A stretch of 8,539 nucleotides of DNA from Oscillospiraceae bacterium (GCA_029067025.1 JAIEFH010000216.1:1-8539), one strand, 5' to 3'. Numbered from the stretch's first letter, positions 1 through 6,756 are shown. Notes: generated from the letters alone by a model not told the origin. Program-made: numbers and translations.

Positions 1-974
1 AGCAGCGCATAGGGAACGCCCACCCAGATGTTGATGAGGACCACCGAGCACCGGGCCCATGTGGTATCCGTAAAGAAGGGCAGCGGCGAGTTAATCAGCC
101 CCATGTTTTGCAGCAGCACATTGACCGCGCCGGTGGGCTGGAGCATTTGACGAATGATCAGCAGAGTTACGAAATGGGGCACAGCCACGGTCAGCACGAA
201 GCAGAAACGCCAGAACTTCTTGCCCCGGATTTCCTTCCAGTTGATGAACAGCGTCAGAATAAGGCCCGCGAAGTAGTTGGTGAAGGTGGCGATGACGGCC
301 CAGCAGAAGGTCCAGCCCAGTACTGGCCAGAAGGTCCGGCCCAGGTCGCCGCCCATGTTCAGCATCCGCTTGAAGTTGTTGATGCCGACCCAGTCAAAGA
401 GCACCAGTTTGTCATTGAGCACACTATAGTTGGTGAAGGCCATGCTGGTCATGAACAGCAGCGGCAAGATGGTGAACATCAGGATACCCGCAATGGGCAG
501 CAACAGCAGGGTTTTGTGTAGATTGCCGTCCAGCAGACCCTCGGCCTCCTCGAGGAAGGAGATGGCGCGGCCCTTTTGGCGGAACTCCAGCTCCGCCGCA
601 TAGGCGCTTCGCAGGGAGATGCGGACCATCAGCACAGCGCACAGGACGATCGCCAGGGTAATGATGCCGTACAGCAGGATCACCAGGGAACGGTCGCCAT
701 CCACGTACTCAAAGAGGTTTTTGGCCTCGTTCCAAATCTTCTGCTGCTCCACGTCGCCCAGGGTAATCAGCTTGCCCAAGTTGTAAAAGCCGGACTCAAT
801 CATGAAAAGTATAGTTGCGGCCTCAATAGCAAGGTACATCAAACCCTTGACGATCTGCTTTTTTGTCAGGCAACCAAGACCCCAGATGACTGCGGACAGC
901 TTGACCACAACGGAACCATCCTTCAGGGCGCTCTTCACGGTAACTTCCCTCTCAGGGCATCCCCGTTCCGCCAT
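1..974 (-). CDS. MalF-type sugar ABC transporter permease (partial, runs off left edge)
   Basis: Membrane permease of a carbohydrate importer of the maltose/maltodextrin type. It pairs with a second permease and an ATPase to carry sugar delivered by the binding protein encoded just upstream. I translated 324 complete codons from ATG 974; the frame is open to the window edge. AGGAGG lies 9 nt before this ATG and fixes the start. Hydrophobic segments are visible at about residues 44-60, 96-117, 155-178, 217-244, 258-275 and from 308 on. The stretch LLPIAGILMFTILPLLFMTS, followed by AFTNYS and FDWVGINNF, is typical of MalF-like proteins of Bacillota. The N-terminal extension with two membrane segments before the core is also usual for this group. 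The EAA loop lies beyond the window. The gene starts 45 nt after the binding-protein stop, so the two are probably co-transcribed. Sugar specificity cannot be read from sequence. Confidence 0.9.
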   Translation of the reverse strand, partial: MAERGCPEREVTVKSALKDGSVVVKLSAVIWGLGCLTKKQIVKGLMYLAIEAATILFMIESGFYNLGKLITLGDVEQQKIWNEAKNLFEYVDGDRSLVILLYGIITLAIVLCAVLMVRISLRSAYAAELEFRQKGRAISFLEEAEGLLDGNLHKTLLLLPIAGILMFTILPLLFMTSMAFTNYSVLNDKLVLFDWVGINNFKRMLNMGGDLGRTFWPVLGWTFCWAVIATFTNYFAGLILTLFINWKEIRGKKFWRFCFVLTVAVPHFVTLLIIRQMLQPTGAVNVLLQNMGLINSPLPFFTDTTWARCSVVLINIWVGVPYAL

Positions 975-1019
975 AAGCTCTTCCCTCCTATGTCAATTTT
1001 TGTATGTCAGCGCGCCCAA

Positions 1020-2315
1020 TTAACCGACGCCGGAGGTGTTGGCAGCCGCATTAAATGCCTCGGTCTTTTCAGCAGCGTTGTCGTGGGTCACGCCGCCATC
1101 GCGGAGTTCAACGCCCATGCTCTCGGCGGGAGTCCAGTAGAAGGACATCTCCGTAAAGGAGCCGCGGGCCACGGCGATGCCGCTGACGGTTTCAGAGTCC
1201 GCGCGGCAGGTGGGATCGTCCTTGACCTCGGTCACCAGCTGATTCTCGCAGGGCACATAGCCGCGCAGCTCGTAGTGCAGCTTCTGGCCCTCATAACCGG
1301 CCAGGTACATAGCCAGATTCAGGGAGACCTCGGGATACTTGGTGGTGGACTTCACGCCCACGGCTTTCGCGGAGGTGAAGGGACGGATCTGGGAATTCAC
1401 ACCATCGATCATAACGGAGGGAAGCGGAGCCACGCCGTAGTTCTCGCCCAGGACTTCCTGAGTCTGGGTGGCCTGCCAGGTGCCGCAGACATAGGCGTCA
1501 CAGTTGCCCTCACGCATCATGCCGATGGCGTCAGAAGGCTCGGCCACGATAAAGTTGGGGTTGGCCACCAGATCCACCAGCAGATTGGTGACAGCCACGG
1601 CCTTGTCGCCGCCGAGATCAATGCCAGCCGCGCGGTCCTGCCCGTTGGGGCCGAAGAAGGTGCAGCCGTTGGCCAGATAGAAGGCCGCCAGATAGTACCC
1701 ATTGGCCAAGGGGAAGGCCACCTTACCCTTCTCCAGCATGGTATCCAGGCTCTTGGCATCGTCCTCGGAGAAAACGCTCTTGTCGTAGTACATGAAGTAT
1801 GTATCGGTGGTGATGGGTACACCGTACAGGCCGCCGTCAAAGTTCAGGGTATCTACCAGGGATTCGGGGTAGTTGTCCTCCACGAACTGCTTGTAGGTTC
1901 CGCCCCACTCGGTCAGGGCGTTGGCCTGGCACAGGGTCTCCAGACCGGTGGAGCCAAACAGGAACACGTCGGCGGCTTTGTCCACGTCCTGGGTGACCAG
2001 CTTCTTGGCATCGGACTCGCTGCAGACGCCGTAATCAAAGGTGATGTCCCACTCGGGGTGCTCCTCGTTGAACTTGTCGCACATGGTGACCACCCAGGCG
2101 CCCAGATCGGGGTTCTGGTCCTCGGAGGGAGTCCAGACGGTCAGGTTGACCTTCTCCGGCTCGGCATTGGGATCAGAGGCGGGGGTTTGGTCGCCGCTGC
2201 TGGAGGGGGAGGAAGGCTGGTCGCCGCTAGGCTTGTTGTCTTTGCTGCCGCAGGCGGACAGCAGGCCAATGACCATGCAGCAGGCCAGGAGCAGTGCTAA
2301 GATCTTCTTTTTCAT
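1020..2315 (-). CDS. Maltose/maltodextrin-type solute-binding lipoprotein
   Basis: Extracellular sugar-binding protein of the ABC importer, 431 aa and lipid-anchored to the outer face of the membrane. The N terminus has a KKK start, a hydrophobic core and the lipobox LSAC with the modified Cys at residue 22. A Ser/Pro/Asp-rich linker (about 25-55) follows, then the binding fold opening with NLTVWTPSEDQ. Other family-typical stretches are KAADVFLFGSTGLETL and the hinge-side GVPITTDTYFMYYDKS. AAGGAG lies 8 nt before the ATG. The gene is first in its operon, directly downstream of a strong sigma-A promoter with a perfect inverted repeat just after the start site, so it is probably repressed by the LacI-type regulator encoded across the divergent region. 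Oligosaccharide specificity is inferred only from overall resemblance to MalE-like proteins. Confidence 0.93.
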   Translation of the reverse strand: MKKKILALLLACCMVIGLLSACGSKDNKPSGDQPSSPSSSGDQTPASDPNAEPEKVNLTVWTPSEDQNPDLGAWVVTMCDKFNEEHPEWDITFDYGVCSESDAKKLVTQDVDKAADVFLFGSTGLETLCQANALTEWGGTYKQFVEDNYPESLVDTLNFDGGLYGVPITTDTYFMYYDKSVFSEDDAKSLDTMLEKGKVAFPLANGYYLAAFYLANGCTFFGPNGQDRAAGIDLGGDKAVAVTNLLVDLVANPNFIVAEPSDAIGMMREGNCDAYVCGTWQATQTQEVLGENYGVAPLPSVMIDGVNSQIRPFTSAKAVGVKSTTKYPEVSLNLAMYLAGYEGQKLHYELRGYVPCENQLVTEVKDDPTCRADSETVSGIAVARGSFTEMSFYWTPAESMGVELRDGGVTHDNAAEKTEAFNAAANTSGVG

Positions 2316-2344
2316 GTCGTCTTCTCCTTATTTCAATTTTGCAC

Positions 2345-2373
2345 AACGAAACACTTCAAATCATTGTTTCGTT
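2345..2373. promoter_or_regulatory. Perfect 9-bp inverted repeat, probable operator for the transporter operon
   Basis: AACGAAACA (2345-2353) and its exact reverse complement TGTTTCGTT (2365-2373) are separated by 11 bp, with arm centres 20 bp apart, about two helical turns. The site covers roughly +6 to +34 of the minus-strand promoter, a classic position for a repressor. The GTTTCGTT core recurs downstream of the opposing promoter. The likely binder is the LacI-type protein at 3398-4411. This is inferred from proximity and from the shared motif. Confidence 0.75.
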
Positions 2374-2385
2374 TATACGGAAGTA

Positions 2386-2414
2386 AGTATAGCACTACTT
2401 GTTTCCCGTGTCAA
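2386..2414 (-). promoter_or_regulatory. Sigma-A promoter of the sugar transporter operon
   Basis: On the minus strand TTGACA (2414-2409) is followed by a 17-bp spacer and TATACT (2391-2386). TG at the right place upstream makes the -10 extended (TGCTATACT). The expected start is near 2379, giving a leader of about 60 nt before the binding-protein ATG. Only one base departs from consensus, so tight control by a repressor would be needed; the inverted repeat at 2345-2373 lies immediately downstream. Confidence 0.88.
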
Positions 2415-2457
2415 TCAGAATTTTTGTGAATTATCAACAATTTATCTGTCTTTTTCA

Positions 2458-2486
2458 TTGACACCTGCGCAGTCTGCGGGTATAAT
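2458..2486 (+). promoter_or_regulatory. Full-consensus sigma-A promoter of the PHP/LacI operon
   Basis: TTGACA (2458-2463), a 17-bp spacer and TATAAT (2481-2486) match the sigma-A consensus at all twelve positions. The start site is expected near 2493, leaving a leader of about 95 nt before the phosphatase ATG. That leader contains the GTTTC repeat series and a GC-rich hairpin. Confidence 0.9.
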
Positions 2487-2504
2487 AGCGGTTACTGACA
2501 GTTT

Positions 2505-2545
2505 GTTTCTCAACCGTTTCGTTGCAAGTTTCTTTGTGTTTCGTA
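2505..2545 (+). repeat. Roughly helix-phased GTTTC direct repeats, probable operator
   Basis: GTTTC occurs at 2505, 2516, 2528 and 2538, spaced 11, 12 and 10 bp. The copies at 2516 (GTTTCGTT) and 2538 (GTTTCGTA) match the arm of the inverted repeat at 2345-2373 best; 2528 (GTTTCTTT) is intermediate and 2505 (GTTTCTCA) weakest. The array covers about +13 to +53 of the plus-strand promoter. Unlike the site on the other side, the copies all face one way. Probably bound by the same regulator; this is inference. Confidence 0.6.
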
Positions 2546-2554
2546 ATTTTCGAG

Positions 2555-2571
2555 CGCCGGCGCCCCCGGCG
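2555..2571 (+). promoter_or_regulatory. GC-only hairpin abutting the phosphatase ribosome binding site
   Basis: CGCCGG (2555-2560) pairs perfectly with CCGGCG (2566-2571) around a 5-nt loop. The 3' arm touches the first base of the GGAGAGGAG ribosome binding site (2571-2579). No T-run follows, so it is not a terminator. It may tune ribosome access or mRNA stability; no function is shown. Confidence 0.4.
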
Positions 2572-2587
2572 GAGAGGAGAAAAGCGT

Positions 2588-3382
2588 ATGAAAGCGAATT
2601 ACCACACGCACACCGAGCGCTGCCGCCACGCTCAAGGCACAGAGCGCGATTACGTGCAGGAGGCGCTGACGGCGGGCGTCTCCATCCTGGGATTTTCCGA
2701 CCACGCCCCCTTCCCTGACCATGATTTCGGCCTGCGGATGCTCTATGAGGAACTGCCTGCCTACATCGCCGCCGTTGACCAGTTGACCCAGGAATATATT
2801 TCTGATATAATCCTTTATAAAGGACTGGAGATTGAGTATCTTCCCCAATATCTGTCCTATTACGAGGAGCTTCTGACCAAGGAAAAGCTGGATTATTTGA
2901 TCCTGGGTGAACACTTCTATCTGGACGCCCACAAAGAGATGCACAACATCTATTTCGCTCAGAGTACCGAGGACTACCTGGATTATGCCCGGGCGATCGA
3001 GGCGGCGCTGAAGACCGGCTACTTCCGCATGGTGGCGCACCCGGACCTCTTCACCCTGACGAGATTTGCCTGGGACCGGAATTGCGACGAGGCCGCAGAG
3101 CGGATCATCGAGGCCGCGGACCGCAGCGGCGTGATTCTGGAGTACAACGCCAATGGTCTGCGCCGGGGTGTCCACGACTACCCGGACGGCCCCCGGCTGA
3201 TGTATCCGCATCCAAAATTCTGGGAGAAGGTGGTAGGATCCGGCATACCGGTGGTCATCGGCTCCGACTGCCATGAGGCCAAGCAGGTCTGGGACGGCTG
3301 TATGCCCACCGCCCGGCGGATGCTGCTGGATCTGGGAATTACTCCTCTGGATTATGTGGAAGGATTGGGGCCGAAATTATAA
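2588..3382 (+). CDS. HisJ-family PHP-domain phosphoesterase
   Basis: Metal-dependent phosphoesterase of the PHP superfamily, 264 aa, the usual size for HisJ-type histidinol-phosphatases, presumably cytoplasmic. The metal-site motifs appear in order: HTH at residues 6-8 (in YHTHT), SDHAPF at 37-42, Glu81 in GLEIEY, H109 in LGEHF, AHPDLF at 150-155 and GSDCHE at 225-230, so the active site looks intact. ATG 2588 is chosen because AGGAG ends 8 nt before it; an upstream TTG in frame at 2522 has no such site. No histidine biosynthesis gene is near. The gene is first in an operon with a LacI-type regulator, facing a sugar importer, so a sugar-phosphate or related substrate is as plausible as histidinol phosphate. 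Family assignment is firm; substrate is open. Confidence 0.9.
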   Translation: MKANYHTHTERCRHAQGTERDYVQEALTAGVSILGFSDHAPFPDHDFGLRMLYEELPAYIAAVDQLTQEYISDIILYKGLEIEYLPQYLSYYEELLTKEKLDYLILGEHFYLDAHKEMHNIYFAQSTEDYLDYARAIEAALKTGYFRMVAHPDLFTLTRFAWDRNCDEAAERIIEAADRSGVILEYNANGLRRGVHDYPDGPRLMYPHPKFWEKVVGSGIPVVIGSDCHEAKQVWDGCMPTARRMLLDLGITPLDYVEGLGPKL

Positions 3383-3397
3383 ACGATGGAGAGTTAA

Positions 3398-4411
3398 ATG
3401 AATATACGGGATATTGCGCGACTGGCCAAGGTTACCCCCGGTACGGTGTCTAAGGTGCTGAACAATTACCCAGAGATCAGCGAAGCCACCCGGCAGCACG
3501 TTATGCAGATCATCGAAGCAAATCAGTACGATCCCACCGTCAATCTGCGCACCGGGAAGTCCTCTCCCGCCCATACGCGGGTGGGCATTTTTCTGGAAAG
3601 CGTATTCAACCCGCTCTATTCCTATATGGAGCACATGATCTCCCGCCATGCCTATAACGCGGGATATACTATTTTCGCTTTCCACGACAACTTCTACCAG
3701 CAGGATAAGTGGGAGAAATTCCAGGAACTAGCTGCCTACGCTGCCGCCAATAAGCTGACGGCCCTTGTTTACATCGGAGGCAACTTCGGAGCCCTGTCGG
3801 CAGAGCAGATGGATGTGCTGGGGTGTCCGGCGATCTTTATCAATACCGTTCTTCCCCTGCCTGCGGACAACGCCCGGTATTCCAGTGTCCAGGTCAACCA
3901 CTACGACGCGGCCTTTGCGCAGATGAGCTATCTGATTCAGCAGGGACACAGGAAAATCTGTACAGTAATCTCTTCTCTCATTGATAACAGCGTTTACGGC
4001 GTCCGGGCCGAGGCCTACCAGTCCGCGCTGCGGCAGCATGGGCTGGAGAAAAACCTGGAAGCTTTTCTGGAGAGTCACTATGACGGAAATAGGGCTTATC
4101 TGGCAGTATCCCAATACCTGGCCACTCACCCGGATACCACTGCGGTGTGCAGCGTGACAGATTATATTGTGCCAGGTATCATCCGAGCCATCCATGATGC
4201 CGGAAAGGTCCCGGGGCGGGATGTGGCGATTATTAGCTTTGACGGTACTGGCGGGTTGGAGCACTGCATCCCGTCCGTGACTACCTTTGAGCAGCCCAGG
4301 GAGGATATGGTGGAATTTGGTTCTGATTTGCTCTTTGACCTCATCAGCGGAAAGCGAAAGCACCAGCATGTGATTTTCCAGGCAAAATTTGTTAAGGGAG
4401 AATCCTGCTAG
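3398..4411 (+). CDS. LacI-family transcriptional regulator with atypical hinge
   Basis: DNA-binding repressor of 337 aa, the normal family length. The N-terminal helix-turn-helix is at residues 2-22 (IRDIARLAKVTPGTVSKVLN). The periplasmic-binding-protein-like effector domain runs from about 60 to 330, with landmarks SFDGTG (around 280-285), PSVTT (292-296) and EQP (298-300). GGAG lies 6 nt before the ATG, and the gene begins 15 nt after the phosphatase stop, so the two are co-transcribed and the regulator probably controls its own synthesis. The hinge is odd. LacI proteins normally have a Tyr-x-Pro-Asn helix with a Leu nine residues after the Tyr. Here Tyr44-Asp-Pro is followed after only three residues by Leu50 and RTGKS, so the hinge helix is about one turn short. 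The effector is unknown; a sugar taken up by the divergent transporter is likely. Confidence 0.92.
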   Translation: MNIRDIARLAKVTPGTVSKVLNNYPEISEATRQHVMQIIEANQYDPTVNLRTGKSSPAHTRVGIFLESVFNPLYSYMEHMISRHAYNAGYTIFAFHDNFYQQDKWEKFQELAAYAAANKLTALVYIGGNFGALSAEQMDVLGCPAIFINTVLPLPADNARYSSVQVNHYDAAFAQMSYLIQQGHRKICTVISSLIDNSVYGVRAEAYQSALRQHGLEKNLEAFLESHYDGNRAYLAVSQYLATHPDTTAVCSVTDYIVPGIIRAIHDAGKVPGRDVAIISFDGTGGLEHCIPSVTTFEQPREDMVEFGSDLLFDLISGKRKHQHVIFQAKFVKGESC

Positions 4412-4792
4412 TGGGAATGGCAGCAGTATGAACTATTCAGAATCGTATTTTTTGATCTGTACGGCATCCTGGTCACGGACGAGGACGCGGTGATTGCCAG
4501 GAATGAGGCAATCTCCCTCCTGCGGAAAAAGAAGAATACTGTCCCGTTGGAGGATTGGGACGGCTTCACGGAGTCGGTGAACGATACCGCCAACTATCAG
4601 GAGCTGGCAAACAGCTTCCAGCGCCTGCCGCAGACATATCGCGTCGTGATGGAGATGAAACTGCTGATAGGCTGCTCCGACGGCGAGATCGCCTCCAGGC
4701 TGGGCCTGAGCAAGACGGCGGTCAGTACTCGGTTCAGCTGGGGCCGCCGGCTTTTGCGGAACATTGTGGAGTGGGAAGGCTTCCTGATGTAA
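4412..4792 (+). pseudogene. N-terminally truncated ECF sigma factor (region 4 only)
   Basis: This is the DNA-binding end of an extracytoplasmic-function sigma factor. The recognisable part begins about GTG 4490: a linker VIARNEAISLLRKKKN, then sigma region 4 from RLPQTYRVV to the helix-turn-helix SDGEIASRLGLSKTAVSTRF, ending at TAA 4790-4792. A normal ECF factor is about 160-200 aa and has region 2, which binds core polymerase and the -10 element; here only about 100 aa remain and region 2 is missing. The frame stays open back to 4412, directly after and in frame with the LacI gene's TAG stop. Within it, LYGILVTDEDAV may be a scrap of region 2 joined by an internal deletion. No ATG exists in this frame before region 4, and the GTG has GAGGA only 4 nt upstream. 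Most likely a decayed gene; a small region-4-only regulator is possible. Confidence 0.7.
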
Positions 4793-4860
4793 ATGCGTAA
4801 AGTCCCCCAACAAACAGGCGGCAAAAATTTATTGCAGATTTTCTGTGTAAGATCGATTTT

Positions 4861-4892
4861 AGAGCAGTCGTCTATAAAAGGGCGGCTGCTCT
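4861..4892 (+). promoter_or_regulatory. Hairpin between the sigma remnant and the anti-sigma-like gene
   Basis: AGAGCAGTCG (4861-4870) pairs with CGGCTGCTCT (4883-4892) over 10 bp with one G-T wobble and a 12-nt loop. No T-run follows on either strand, so it is not a convincing terminator. It lies just upstream of an extended -10 promoter and may act as a roadblock or mRNA end; the role is unknown. Confidence 0.4.
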
Positions 4893-4915
4893 TCTGCTCA
4901 TGGGGATAGGATTTT

Positions 4916-4924
4916 TGATATAAT
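4916..4924 (+). promoter_or_regulatory. Extended -10 promoter before the anti-sigma-like gene
   Basis: TGATATAAT at 4916-4924 is a full-consensus extended -10 element (TGN-TATAAT). No good -35 hexamer is found 16-18 bp upstream, which extended -10 promoters tolerate. Transcription would begin near 4931, giving a leader of about 43 nt before ATG 4974, independent of the upstream sigma remnant. Confidence 0.6.
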
Positions 4925-4973
4925 AAGGGGCGGAAAAATTTTGTGGACTGCGTGGAGAAAAGAAAGCGGTTAA

Positions 4974-5657
4974 ATGACGGATCAGGCGTTTGACAAGCTG
5001 GCCCGCCGTGTTCTCCTGGACGCGGTCCGGCAGGCCAATCATCCAGTTCGCCATCGATGCCTGTGGGCGCTGCGGATTGCCGCAGTCCTGGTTGCGCTTT
5101 TGACGCTGCTCACAGTGGCGACCGCTGCCGCAGGCTACGACATATGGAGGATACTGGCCGAATGGACCGCAGAGGCCATGACGCTTGCGCCTGGACAAAT
5201 CGACTATATGAACCCGGACGACATCCATATTCCCAAAGGCCCGGAGAAGTACGCCGATCTTCAGGAGGCGCTGACAGCCTATGGTATCAACCGCCCAGTG
5301 GTTCCCAAACAGCTGCCGGAGGGGTTTGCGCTGGATGAATTAATTGTAGATCGCGGGACCTCTGACAGACAGATCGCATTTTTTGCAAGCTATCACCGGG
5401 GAGAGAACTATTTGATCATCCAGGTGAATATTTACATAGAAAATGAATATAGGCAGGCGGAGTCATTTGGGGATTTTCAAAAAGACGAAGGCGACCCGAT
5501 CCCCTATGAGGCGGGGGGTGTTACCCATCTACTGGTGACCAATGCGGGACGGCCTATGGCGCTCTGGGCAAACGGTCCGGCAGAATGCTCAATCTCCGGC
5601 GACATCACCATGGAAGAACTAAAGCAACTGATTGATTCGATTTATGAAACGGATTAA
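4974..5657 (+). CDS. Membrane anti-sigma-like protein with DUF4367-like C-terminal domain
   Basis: A 227-aa protein with a short cytoplasmic N terminus (FDKLARRVLLDAVRQ), one transmembrane segment at about residues 32-54 and an outside C-terminal domain from about 110 on. That domain resembles the DUF4367 domain often found in proteins encoded beside ECF sigma factors in Clostridia (KQLPEGFALDEL, YLIIQVNIYI, ISGDITMEELKQLIDSI). Such proteins are thought to hold the sigma factor at the membrane. The position, after a sigma-factor remnant and before a lipoprotein, fits. The N terminus has no HxxxCxxC zinc anti-sigma motif. The ribosome binding site is poor: GGAG lies 16 nt before the ATG. With its partner sigma factor reduced to region 4, the protein may have lost its target, or may serve a sigma factor encoded elsewhere. 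The domain call is from memory of the family pattern. Confidence 0.7.
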   Translation: MTDQAFDKLARRVLLDAVRQANHPVRHRCLWALRIAAVLVALLTLLTVATAAAGYDIWRILAEWTAEAMTLAPGQIDYMNPDDIHIPKGPEKYADLQEALTAYGINRPVVPKQLPEGFALDELIVDRGTSDRQIAFFASYHRGENYLIIQVNIYIENEYRQAESFGDFQKDEGDPIPYEAGGVTHLLVTNAGRPMALWANGPAECSISGDITMEELKQLIDSIYETD

Positions 5658-5676
5658 GTTAAAGGAGGAATGCAAA

Positions 5677-6684
5677 ATGAATCATTTTCGCAAGATCACT
5701 GCGCTGTGCACGCTGGCCCTGGCCCTGTGCCTGACCGTTTCCGGCTGTAATTCCGGGCCAAAACAGACAGCGGCGAAGAGCGCCGAGGAAGCAACGCTCC
5801 ATTTTCTTACCGATCTGCAAAACGGCGAATTTGATATGGCAAAGACCTATCTGGCCGAAGGGAATCCCCTGCTCTATGTGTTCCCTGCCGGAGAGGGTGA
5901 GGATGCCCCGGCGCTGAGCGCGGTATACCAGCAGTTTTGTGAGAAGATGAAGGGCATCACCTTCCGCGTAGGCGATGAAGGCGCCGTTGGAAACAGCATG
6001 GTGTATATCGCCGCCAGACAGTACGATTTCCGTACCGCCATCAACGACGCAATGCTGGAGGCAATCCAGAACCAGTGTCAAAACGGCGGAGACGCCTTCT
6101 CAAACTATGCCGCCTGGATGGAACAGGGCATCGCCAACGCGGAGATGGGCGGAGAGGAAACCGTCCGCGCCATGGCAACTGAGAAAAAAGGCGCCTATGA
6201 GATCGACCACCGGGGATACACGGACCACGATTTTATGAATTTGATCACCGGCGGATTTTATGACTATGCCGACTTCCAGATGGCCGTCTGCACCGGCTCT
6301 ATGGATGACGTTGGTCACACCTATTACATAGCCGCCCTGGGGGATGAAGTGATTGCCTGCATTGAAGAGGTATCCGTAGCGGGCACGGAGGGCGAACTGG
6401 ATGATGAAACGATAGCGGCATTGAATACGCTTTACGCGCAGAGCGTAGAGCAGACTCCCGGCATTTATATGGGCGTCTATAAGAGCGGGGATCGGGTGGT
6501 CACTTGCGCCGGCATCGACTTCCAGACGGCGGATCAGCGTGCGCTGGTGAACAGCGGCATGGTAAGCGGCGCCTACCAGGGCAATATGGCCGACGGGCAT
6601 CTCAGCCTTGCCTCGACCATTCGCAGTTTTGAGAAAAACGGCATGACCTGTGAGGTAACGCCGATCTACGGCGCCGAAAAGTAA
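5677..6684 (+). CDS. Secreted lipoprotein of unknown function
   Basis: A 335-aa lipoprotein. The signal peptide (HFRKITALCTLALALCLT) ends in the lipobox VSGC, with the acylated Cys at residue 24. After it, the stretch SAEEATLHFLTDLQNGEFDMA resembles the start of the NTF2-like or DUF4878/DUF5105-type domains common in Clostridial lipoproteins, but I cannot name the family with certainty. The C-terminal part (GIYMGVYKSGDRVV onward) is unassigned. ATG 5677 is chosen because AAAGGAGG ends 8 nt before it and the signal peptide starts there; an in-frame ATG at 5632 lies inside the upstream gene and would spoil the signal. The gene starts 19 nt after the anti-sigma-like stop, so they form one operon and may act together at the cell surface. 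No terminator in its own direction is visible. Confidence 0.82.
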   Translation: MNHFRKITALCTLALALCLTVSGCNSGPKQTAAKSAEEATLHFLTDLQNGEFDMAKTYLAEGNPLLYVFPAGEGEDAPALSAVYQQFCEKMKGITFRVGDEGAVGNSMVYIAARQYDFRTAINDAMLEAIQNQCQNGGDAFSNYAAWMEQGIANAEMGGEETVRAMATEKKGAYEIDHRGYTDHDFMNLITGGFYDYADFQMAVCTGSMDDVGHTYYIAALGDEVIACIEEVSVAGTEGELDDETIAALNTLYAQSVEQTPGIYMGVYKSGDRVVTCAGIDFQTADQRALVNSGMVSGAYQGNMADGHLSLASTIRSFEKNGMTCEVTPIYGAEK

Positions 6685-6716
6685 ATGGGATGGAGGAGGA
6701 GCTTCCTATTTAGCAT

Positions 6717-6755
6717 AAAAAAACACGGAGAGGAGCTGTAGTGCAGCTCCTCTCC
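6717..6755 (-). terminator. Intrinsic terminator of the mazEF operon
   Basis: Read on the minus strand, a perfect 12-bp stem (GGAGAGGAGCTG with CAGCTCCTCTCC, 6755-6727) with a 5-nt loop is followed after 3 nt by seven Ts (6723-6717). The stem starts 1 nt after the toxin stop codon. On the plus strand no T-run follows the hairpin, so it serves mazF rather than the convergent lipoprotein gene. Confidence 0.9.
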
Positions 6756-6756
6756 A

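Noticed and set aside
576..2300. A 574-aa open frame on the plus strand.
   Set aside because: It is the antisense of the binding-protein gene and part of the permease gene, both of which have clear domains, signal sequences and ribosome binding sites. The plus-strand protein is low-complexity (Gly, His, Val, Leu rich) and matches no family.
2522..2587. A TTG start that would lengthen the PHP phosphatase by 22 residues.
   Set aside because: No ribosome binding site precedes it, the extra residues are Arg-rich and lie over the GTTTC repeats and GC hairpin, and ATG 2588 has a well-spaced AGGAG right before the HTH motif.
4861..4892. The hairpin as a rho-independent terminator.
   Set aside because: Neither strand has a T-run after the stem, so it was kept only as a hairpin of unknown role.
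6692..6709. GGAGGAGGAGC as a ribosome binding site for another plus-strand gene after the lipoprotein.
   Set aside because: No start codon opens a usable frame after it, and the sequence runs straight into the convergent mazF terminator.
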